The notes beneath the pieces were generated by a model that saw nothing but the letters and a program-made list of their open reading frames with translations, made no database searches and had not been told where the DNA came from. This document shows positions 56,828-64,000 of a stretch of DNA of 64,000 nucleotides, piece after piece. Within the stretch, counting starts at the first letter, position 1. Each line of letters starts with the position of its first letter. Location of the stretch: contig JALMLS010000488.1 in the NCBI GenBank assembly GCA_038496445.1, positions 266,627 through 330,626 of the forward strand, in the 5' to 3' direction. Source of the DNA: Trichosphaerium sp. ATCC 40318. Lineage: Eukaryota > Discosea > Flabellinia > Trichosidae. Position numbers and translations under genes: made by a program.

Positions 56828-57837
56828 TTAACTTTTCTTTTCAACAGCTTTTTCTTCAGTGAGCATTTTACGAATAGTGACAAGATCTTTATTCCATTTA
56901 TTCATGGCAAACTGTAGCCCTTCATCTACCATATCATCAAGAGCCATTCTAGAATACTCAAGTACATCACTTATTTGCTTATGTTCATAACTCGACCTAA
57001 TTAGTTTTGTGAAAAAACAAACACTTGAACAGATAGCCACGCACCACTTGTCAAGTACGAATGATACCAAATCGGCAGATTGCACCGTTGACTTTAAGAG
57101 GGTTAATACGTAGATAATAAAATCAATTTTACAGTGCAAAGTAGAAGACAAAGATGAAAACTTACACGTGGTTGAATGCCTAATTTTAGACGAGGTATTA
57201 CATCAGTTTTGACATTATTAATTATATTCTCCATGCCATTATGACCTCCACCAGAACCCTTTCTTTTGAATCTAAGACTACCAAATGGTATTTCAATAGC
57301 ATCGTATATAATAACGCTATAAAAACCATCTTTTAATACCACTAATAGACTCACAACCAAAACAGAAAAATCGAAACAAAATGTAAAAACAGTTTTGAAA
57401 GTGACAGGAGCTCTATTCAAATGACAGTTTCAGCACGCACGTTTGTTCTAAAGGCGCTTTTGTGAGCTCAACCAGCCTAGCTACAGCCTCACCACTTAGG
57501 TTCATGTAAGTCATTGGTTTTGCCATTATGACAGGCGTATTGCTACGCCCAAACGTTGCAGCTACAGCTATCAGGACGAATATTACTGCGTTTGCTTACT
57601 AGTAGCATCAAATTTAAAATCATGTCTCCTAAACGTCAAATCTTGACGTTTAGCAATATAATCTAAACAATCGAAGCCTAAGTTATGCCTAGTGCCGTCA
57701 AAGCGCGATCCTGGATTCCCCAAGCCTACAATTAACCAGGGCTGTTTTTCAGCGTCCTCAGCGTTACTGGTCGCTATGCGGCAGTATTTACGTGTTTTAA
57801 CGCGGTAGGTTCTAACTGTACGATGTATTCGCAACAT
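56828..57837 (-). CDS. mitochondrial peptidyl-tRNA hydrolase, bacterial Pth type
   Basis: ATG 57837 begins an Arg-rich, acid-free presequence (MLRIHRTVRTYRVKTRKYCR). The Pth core follows: WLIVGLGNPGSRFDGTRHNL (catalytic His in the RHN context), NTPVIMAKPMTYMNLSGEAV, YDAIEIPFGSLRFKRKGSGG, GHNGMENIINN and PRLKLGIQPRSTVQSADLVS. The last exon ends AMNKWNKDL...KKS at 56828. Five introns close in frame. The enzyme releases peptides from tRNAs dropped by ribosomes. The presequence places it in mitochondria (inference). It diverges from the gene at 57888 with only 50 bases between start codons. Confidence 0.92.
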
Positions 57838-57887
57838 GTTACTCTATCGCATTCGTTGCGGTATTGTGGGTGTTTAGCCAAGCATAT

Positions 57888-58334
57888 ATGCTTAAAGAGC
57901 TTCAGAAAAGACTTGACTCATCAAACCCACCCACACCACAGCAGGCACACATAATGCTACGAGCGTTTAATACAAGGATTTGTAGAACTCAAATAACCTC
58001 CACAAGAGTTCCTACCCAAACTACTAGAAAATATGGTGTAAAAGAAGAAGTAGCGGCTTTCCAAGCGAATAAGGACTGGTACTGGAGCAATAGAGATAAT
58101 TTGCTAGCAAAATACAAAGGACAAACAGTAGCAATCTACGGAAGGAAGCTATTTGCCACGGGAGAGCGCTACTGGGATGTAGTAGATAAACTCATACAGC
58201 ATGGTACCAACGCTACAAACGCTCTCTCTAACGCGTATAGATCAATACAATCCACTGATCTCCAGACACCAGCCATTAGAGTGGAAAACAGGTACAAAGT
58301 AATCAAAATCAATGTCACAGCCTTAACAACCTGA
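57888..58334 (+). CDS. DUF5678-like small protein
   Basis: ATG 57888 gives 148 residues to TGA 58334. The central part, FQANKDWYWSNRDNLLAKYK, then GQTVAIYGRKLFATGERYWD and a helix ending HGTNATNAL, follows the DUF5678 pattern known mostly from prokaryotes (residues ~70-130). An alternative 37-nt intron (gtcaca...caaag after 58309) would extend the protein to a stop at 58464; the downstream frame (KAFVTVCGDEDSLMNGKKAA) does look coding. The biochemical role of this family is unknown. A bidirectional promoter is shared with the Pth gene. Confidence 0.6.
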   Translation: MLKELQKRLDSSNPPTPQQAHIMLRAFNTRICRTQITSTRVPTQTTRKYGVKEEVAAFQANKDWYWSNRDNLLAKYKGQTVAIYGRKLFATGERYWDVVDKLIQHGTNATNALSNAYRSIQSTDLQTPAIRVENRYKVIKINVTALTT

Positions 58335-58814
58335 AGGATATAAATCAAAGGCGTTTGTGACGGTATGCGGTGATGAAGATTCGTTAATGAACGGAAAAAA
58401 AGCTGCTGAACACTTGAAAACGATTACTTACTCCAACAAGCAAGAATTCTCCACTAGAGTGTAAAGGAATCAAAAAAATGGCGTCAAACAAACGTACAAC
58501 AAAAAAAAATCAAAAACCGCAACTTGTCAGTTTCACGGCACCCCTTTTCAAAAGGATCACCAAAAAATGTCATTATAGGAATGACACAAACGTAGCCATG
58601 TATATAAACACTTTTTTTTTTTGCACAACACTTCGTACAACAATAAAACTTTCTTCTTTTTTTCTTTTTTTTTGTGGGTTTTCGTTTCGTTGATGTTTTT
58701 GGCACTGTGGTCTTTTGTTATTTGGGTTTTTTTTTCTGAGGGGGTTGTGTTTTATTTTTAATTCGCTTAAATACTACGGCTTTTGGGATATCAGGAAGTG
58801 TATCCCCATCTAAT
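58335..58814. other. 3' region with T-rich runs
   Basis: Possible last exon of the DUF5678-like gene up to 58464, then T-rich sequence (58610-58740) with no supported frame. Confidence 0.4.
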
Positions 58815-61419
58815 CTACTTTTTGTTCTTCTTTCCTTTTTTCCCTTCTTTCACTTTTTTCTCCTTCTTTCCTTTCTTTCCTTTTCGCATGGTGCCAGGTG
58901 CTTCTGAAGGTAATGTCGAAGGAGGTGCTGTGATAGTATGTAATTAAAAAATAAATAATATAAAACGCGCACACATTGAATAGGTAGTTATGTTGTGCGG
59001 TTTTAACAAAAACGAAAAAAAATCGCGTTCAAGAAAAAGTTGCCATTAAAAAAACCAGCTCGACGTACCTGCTGGTACATGAGTTTGTGGTGTTTGTGGT
59101 GCTGAAGGTCTAACAGGTTGCCATCCTCCTCCTGTTGATTCGGTCTCTGAAGACGTCGGATACGCCATCACAGCGGCAGGTGAAGGGGACACAGGCAAAG
59201 CTGGTCGCGCCGCAGGTGGCTTTATTTAAATGTTAGATAATGCTTGTAGTGGTGCCATGTTCTGTTATTTTTACGTACTGGTGGTTGATGTGATGGTGCT
59301 GGTGGCGCGTGTCCCGGTGGTGATGGTTGACCAGTCATGTTTACAGCTGAGCGACGTGTTTTTATCGATTTACCGGATGGCTCAGAACCCAATGACGAAC
59401 CTGAACTGCGTCCATTTTTGCCGTCTTCCTGTAGTGCCTTGAGTAAATCTGCAGCGATAGCCAGTGGCATACTAATAACGAGTAAGTATACTATCGCATT
59501 ATACACAAAGATAAGCGACGTACGTTCCAATTGGAGTGAGGTCAATATTGTAGAAATTTTGTGTGAAAAATTTCGTGGCGTTATGCTTCAATCTCTTCCT
59601 AAGGATTGGGTTGTCTTCCATAACTGGATTGTATGCTACTTCGAGGATACTTAATACTGTTGATGTTTGAATGTTATCAACTACAACATTTTCGCAAACT
59701 TGCCTGCGTAACCTAGTAAGAAAACCTTGGTAGTGTATTTTTAAACGCACTTGAGTTCAGGCATGTTGAACCCTTTGCAAAATTTGATAAGTTGTGTTGA
59801 TGCAGCAGGTTTAACGTTAGTATCTCTGTAGTAAATCCATTTTAACAAACATTCAAAAGCGTCAGAAGTGAAACCAGGTACCTAAAAACACATCAATTCA
59901 ATTCAAAAGGAAGAAGAAAAGAGTATCACAACGTACAGGTAGAATGTACTCCAAACCTCCTTTCTTAGCGTCTCCTTGAGGATCTTGGAGGAGTATTGAA
60001 GCTACTTGAGGAGAAGCAGATGCAAAGATACATTTGTGGCATAGAATAAGCTTTCCTACTACAATTTAGCAAATTGTTCGTTCTTGAATTCTAAAAAAGG
60101 ATAAACTCCCGAGCCACGTGCCTTCAATACGAAATTGAATATCAGCTGAATTCTTACGCTCTAAATCATACAAATGTCTAAAATGCTTCGAAGACTGCAC
60201 AATAAACATCAGTAAAAAAGGATAAAAACAAACACAAAATGAAACAAGATTATTATCAGTTTTAGGAAATTTGTTACTCCGCTCACATTTTCACTTTCAG
60301 TGACTTCAAGTACATCGGCGAGTTTTTGTGGTTGTTTTTGTTGGAGTACTACAACCTACAATGAAAAAAAGCAGTGTTAATTACGATTCAATACTCAATA
60401 GGTTTTTCCTGTACCTCCTGAAATAGGCCGATACCCAAAATGTTTACTCCTTCAGTGTTACCCAAAATAACCGGGTTTTTGTATGCGTAATCCATTAAAA
60501 CTTCTTTTGCAGATGCGACCTTATTATGACGATAATTAGCGATTATATACTGCAAAATAACAAACCAAAAACCAAAAACCAAAAATACAGTAAAGATCAG
60601 ATACCTTTAGGTCATTAGCTTCTCTTAGCAATCCAAAAATATTATCATGGTTCAGTCTGGCTATAATCTTTTTTTAATACCAAAAACACAAATGGGTAAA
60701 AAAATAAAAAACCCCGTGGGTCACGTGATAAATAAAATGCCACGTGATTTTTTGATTAGAAATAAACTGCATAATCGTCCTTTTGATTTTTTTTTGTTAA
60801 TTACCTTGTAAGTACTTCCTTAAAACTTGCTCAAAGTGTTTTAAACCGTATACAACAGCAACAGCGATCATCCTTATCGCTAAGCTAGGCGCTTTTGTAG
60901 TGTTAGCAGTACATAGGATCGTACAAATTCAAAAAATAAGATAAAAAAGAGGGAATAAAAATAAGGTAACCGTACTAAGTGTTTCGAAATTAACTTCTCC
61001 GCTGTAACAATATTCTAAGCTCCGCAGTAGCGTCTATATCTTATTGTTAAAATAAGCCAAAAAGAGGCCCAAGGGATACAAGTTGATCCAAAGGGTTTTT
61101 TTTTTTGATTTTTTTGTGGTTACCTCTTCGTTTATTGGAAGGCTCGGATCAAGCTCCAAATGCGTTACATTCTTTTTATCACGTTTTTTTTTGACGCCTT
61201 CAAGGGGTTAAAAGTGGCGACATTTATAACGTTAATTTATAACGCATGTTACCTTGAGACATGCAATTAGGCGCTCTAACACACATTATAGCCTTATGAG
61301 CTGCTATTTCCTTTCTATCCGCAAGGATGAAGAATAAATCAGCATACGTCCTATCATTTACAAGTACTCTATGATCAACTAGCGGGTTTTTAGCGCAGAA
61401 ATTGAAAAGGGTAGTGAGG
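58815..61419 (-). CDS. tandem BTB/BACK protein with Pro-rich and Lys-rich tail (5' end unresolved)
   Basis: The first recognised exon starts at 61419. BTB 1: VLVNDRTYADLFFILADRKE, IAAHKAIMCVRAPN, then LEYCYSGEVNFETLST. A BACK-like helix region follows (YGLKHFEQVLRKYL, ARLNHDNIFGLLREANDLKV, KVASAKEVLMDYAYKN). BTB 2: NSADIQFRIEG, LCHKCIFASASPQVASILLQ, GFTSDAFECLLKWIYYRDTN. A helical region with MEDNPILRKRLKHNATKFFT, then Pro-rich low complexity, then a Lys-rich end (KKGKKEKKVKEGKK) to TAG 58815. Paired BTBs occur in Cul3 adaptors such as RhoBTB and LZTR1; no GTPase or Kelch part is seen here. Introns near 60115, 60721 and 60740 carry CACGTG. Confidence 0.75.
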
Positions 61420-62009
61420 CTATATTTGTAGAGCAGCTTGCTTTGTTTTAGCTTTGATATAAGGTAAACGCACTCTTGAGGCTAGCCGTGCGGGATGGAG
61501 GGACGAGATCATCCCCTTGCTGCTTGCCTTCTTCCCTTTTGTTTCTTGGACATCTACGGAGTGTAGGTTACTTTTAAAAGTGGTTGCGGGTAAGAACTAC
61601 AAGCGTTCACATTGTGCGTCAGCAAAAGCGCATTAATTTCCGCCTGTGTGAAGTATGCCACTACCAGGATACTAAACCAACTCTCAACGCCAATAACACT
61701 ACTGACACTCCTGAAAAACGCATTTGTGATGTGTACTCTCCAGGCTTATGTACTACCATAATAATACGTAATAGTAATGGTCTCACGTAACGGATGGTTT
61801 TTAAAGCCTTGCTATAACTGTTGTGATTCCAACAATGGACGGAAGTCACAAGCGAAGTTACTATTTGTGGCGGTTCTATATGGGTTATTGCGTTCGTTTA
61901 CAAAGTAGTAGAAATGAGAATAACCGGAACAAAACGCCTCTGCAGCCAAGTCTTTTACAGTCAAAAGCAAAAAAAATCAACGCTTTTTCACTTTAACGGC
62001 TGTACTGCG
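61420..62009. other. divergent intergenic region
   Basis: Probably holds the first exon or promoter of the BTB gene (around 61430-61560) and the promoter of NSRP1. No frame can be fixed. Confidence 0.35.
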
Positions 62010-63236
62010 ATGAGTATTTCTGCTTTGACAGGCAAAAAGGGTGAAAAGTATGGATTAATACTTGCGCCTAGCAGACAAAAAAAGCGTAAAAAGTTAGTGG
62101 TAAAGAATGCGTTTGGAGCGTCGTCGTCTGATGATGAAGGCGAAATGAGCGAAATGGAAATACGCAAACAAGTTGAAAGAAGCGCAACAAGAGGCAGGAA
62201 TATGAAAAAGGTACCTAAAATGACGGCGGATGCAGCCATCAAAAGTTTAAAAACTGTACAATTTAAATATTAACACAATATAGACTAAAAAGGTTCTCGC
62301 TGACGCTCAAGCGCAAGACCCTACTATATTTGAGTACGACGAGATCCATGACGAGCTTAGAAAAGGTAACCGTAAAAGACGCAAACATCAGATTAAAAGC
62401 GATAAACGTACGTTCTTAACGCTAAAACAGTCAAATGTAACAAAATAACTCATTTTACTTACATCAAACTCTAGCAAAGTATATACCAGCGCTTATGAAG
62501 AAAGCACAAGAGCGAGAACGCGACAGAGACTTGATTTTTGAAAATAAACTTATTCGTGAAATGGAGGAGGATAAAAAGCTTTGGGGAGAGACAGAGAGGT
62601 TTATTACGCCTAGGTACGAACTAATAAATCGTTTTAAAATTATGGAGGGTCACACTGACACTTTTTAAGTTATAAGAAGCAACTGGAAGAAAATAAAAAA
62701 TGGAAGAATGAGCTTGAGGAGAAATACAAAGCTACTGATGTAACAAAGACTGGTATGGTAGGATTTTATTCTAGTATGATAGATGGTACAAATTCAGCAC
62801 TTGGTGGAGGTTATGATAGTGACAGCGATAGCGAAAAAGTAAGCTTTAAACCTCTTCATGTTTTTTTTTTTTTTTTTTTTTTTACTGTCTTTCTCTCTGT
62901 TTCCCCCTTTTGTACCAGCTCAATCATTTAGGAGATGGATAGGATTATAAAACAAGCTGAACAGGAAGAACAAGCTAGAGTCAAGAAACTCAATGAAGAG
63001 AAATCGGCTGAAACCCAAAAAGCTCTTGAAGAAGAGAAAAGAGAAAAGATGAGGAAGAAAACAAACTCATGGATGAATTATTGCCTGCACTTGAGCCTTA
63101 TAAAAAACGCGTTGAAAGGCCGAAAGAAACGCCAGAACAACGTAAGGTTAAGTTTCAAAGGCGTAACTCAGATAAGTCTATCATGGAGGCTAGAGCACGT
63201 TACTTACAGAGGCAGCAAGAGAAACAAGATGAGTAG
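62010..63236 (+). CDS. NSRP1/CCDC55-like nuclear speckle splicing regulator
   Basis: ATG 62010. Landmarks of the NSRP1 N-terminal family in order: EKYGLILAPSRQKKRKK, FGASSSDDEGEMSEMEIRKQ, DAQAQDPTIFEYDEIHDELR, YIPALMKKAQERERDRDLIF, WGETERFITPSYKKQLEENK and TDVTKTGMVGFYSSMI. The coiled coil EQARVKKLNEEKSAETQKAL follows, and the conserved end is IMEARARYLQRQQEK at TAG 63236. In animals the protein sits in nuclear speckles and affects alternative splicing. Between 63030 and 63060 the frame changes within an A-rich run; one extra A at 63044-63047 would restore a continuous frame, so an assembly indel is likely. An intron near 62861 has a T23 run. Confidence 0.85.
62860..62883. repeat. poly-T tract in NSRP1 intron
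   Basis: About 23 consecutive T within the intron that ends near 62930, acting as an extreme polypyrimidine tract. Confidence 0.8.
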
Positions 63237-63414
63237 TGAAAATTCTGTTGTTGTAGAGTACTTGTACATAGTAAAAAAAGAGTGGGTGCAAATTGTGCCT
63301 TTTACTTGACACTTTTCACACAAAAAGCGAAATGTAACTGTTGGTCAAAGTTGTTGTTTCAAAAGCTATCACAATTTTTACTTTACATGCGTTACAAATA
63401 TTAGTCTTGTAAGG

Positions 63415-63660
63415 CTAACTATTATCTGTTTTTGTCAGCGATTCAAAGTGTATTAGGTCTGGAAGAAAACATGTGATAGGTTCTGACACGTATTTGCAGA
63501 TAGATTGCGAAGTGTTTGCAAGTTTAATGTGATCATCAAAACAGCACCTCAACATCATTTTTAATAGATCTATGAGCGGTCGTGGGACGCAAGAAGACGC
63601 GAAAATGGAGCACAATGGAGTTGTATTCCCTGATGCATATGTTTCGGGAATTTGTTTCAT
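63415..63660 (-). CDS. possible F-box-like fragment
   Basis: An 81-codon frame from ATG 63660 to TAG 63415. LIDLLKMMLRCCFDDHIKLA followed by NTSQSICKYVS has the spacing of an F-box helix bundle like that at 632-979. No further domain follows, and splicing to other exons was not found. Weak call; the rest of 63237-64000 shows nothing I can support. Confidence 0.28.
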   Translation of the reverse strand: MKQIPETYASGNTTPLCSIFASSCVPRPLIDLLKMMLRCCFDDHIKLANTSQSICKYVSEPITCFLPDLIHFESLTKTDNS

Positions 63661-64000
63661 AGAAAATGTAAAATTATACCAGACTGGCCTGTTTAGAGCT
63701 AAAAGACCCCAAAATCCGAATAATATCCAGAATATTGGGGACCTTTACTTATCCAACAATTATTCTATTTATTTGAAAACATGGATACGCATCTCCTTGT
63801 CTTTGTGCTTTTGTTTGTCTATTATACATTCTATCTGTAAACGGTCAAGTACCTGGTGCTGATTTCTGTTTTGATCTTTACGAAACCAAAAACAGCTTGT
63901 GATACAGACACTAGGTGTCATTGGTGCACGTACGTGACTTATTGAATAACTAAATAGCGTTACTCCTTTGTTTTTAACGAGTTATACAGACAAACAGAGC

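Noticed and set aside
1-64000. CRISPR arrays, prokaryotic operons, ribosome binding sites
   Set aside because: None seen; introns and eukaryotic families throughout make them implausible.

Overview
The window is nuclear DNA of a compact microbial eukaryote. Almost every gene is cut by short GT-AG introns, mostly 40-80 nt in the models I could close in frame. The 5' splice site is usually GTACGT, GTAAGT or close to it. TAA, TAG and TGA all act as stops, and one eukaryotic tRNA gene with internal A and B boxes is present. The genes are typically eukaryotic: Dna2, AP-3 delta, histone H2A and H2B, RGS, F-box, BTB, RING and NSRP1. I cannot name the species. Gene models below come from reading frames and splice signals joined by hand. 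Where I say exon phases agree, the summed exons give a whole number of codons and an open frame.

Layout. 1-979 holds the 3' part of an F-box/NHL gene (minus). 1.7-2.1 kb holds a small basic protein (minus). 3.4-7.2 kb holds a secreted DUF4397-like protein and a WD-repeat protein (both minus). 8.0-9.5 kb is an intronless F-box/LRR gene (minus). 9.9-10.4 kb is a small Ig-like protein (minus). 11.4-13.9 kb holds two secreted proteins (plus), the second a GH128-like glycoside hydrolase. 14.0-16.0 kb holds an ankyrin protein and a coiled-coil RING protein (minus). 16.3-23.8 kb is the replication and repair nuclease-helicase Dna2 (plus). 24.1-30.6 kb carries a second F-box/LRR gene, a secreted protein, a glutathione S-transferase, tRNA-Lys and a cytosolic beta-rich protein (all plus). 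30.8-33.0 kb is a mitochondrial Trp-repeat protein ending in a nuclease-like domain (minus). 33.3-33.9 kb is a two-helix membrane protein (plus). From 34 to 51 kb one long minus-strand block encodes an SPFH protein, divergent H2A and H2B, a CH-CH-PX-PH adaptor, an RGS protein, AP-3 delta and an ER DnaJ. 50.9-51.8 kb is a coiled-coil gene with duplicated microexons (plus). 51.8-53.4 kb is a MORN-like repeat protein (minus). 53.4-56.8 kb is repeat-rich with a damaged F-box gene. The right end has mitochondrial peptidyl-tRNA hydrolase, a DUF5678-like gene, a tandem-BTB protein and the splicing factor NSRP1.

Themes. Ubiquitin-ligase adaptors recur: four F-box candidates, one RING and one tandem BTB. 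Endosome and membrane traffic is represented by AP-3 delta, PX-PH and SPFH proteins, and mitochondrial expression by the Trp-repeat/nuclease protein and peptidyl-tRNA hydrolase. The most unusual signals are at the RNA level. The palindrome CACGTG is strongly over-represented and often sits inside introns. Several introns begin GCACGT instead of GTACGT. An 18-nt microexon, with its flanking intron sequence, is duplicated in tandem. The Dna2 start codon is split by an intron.
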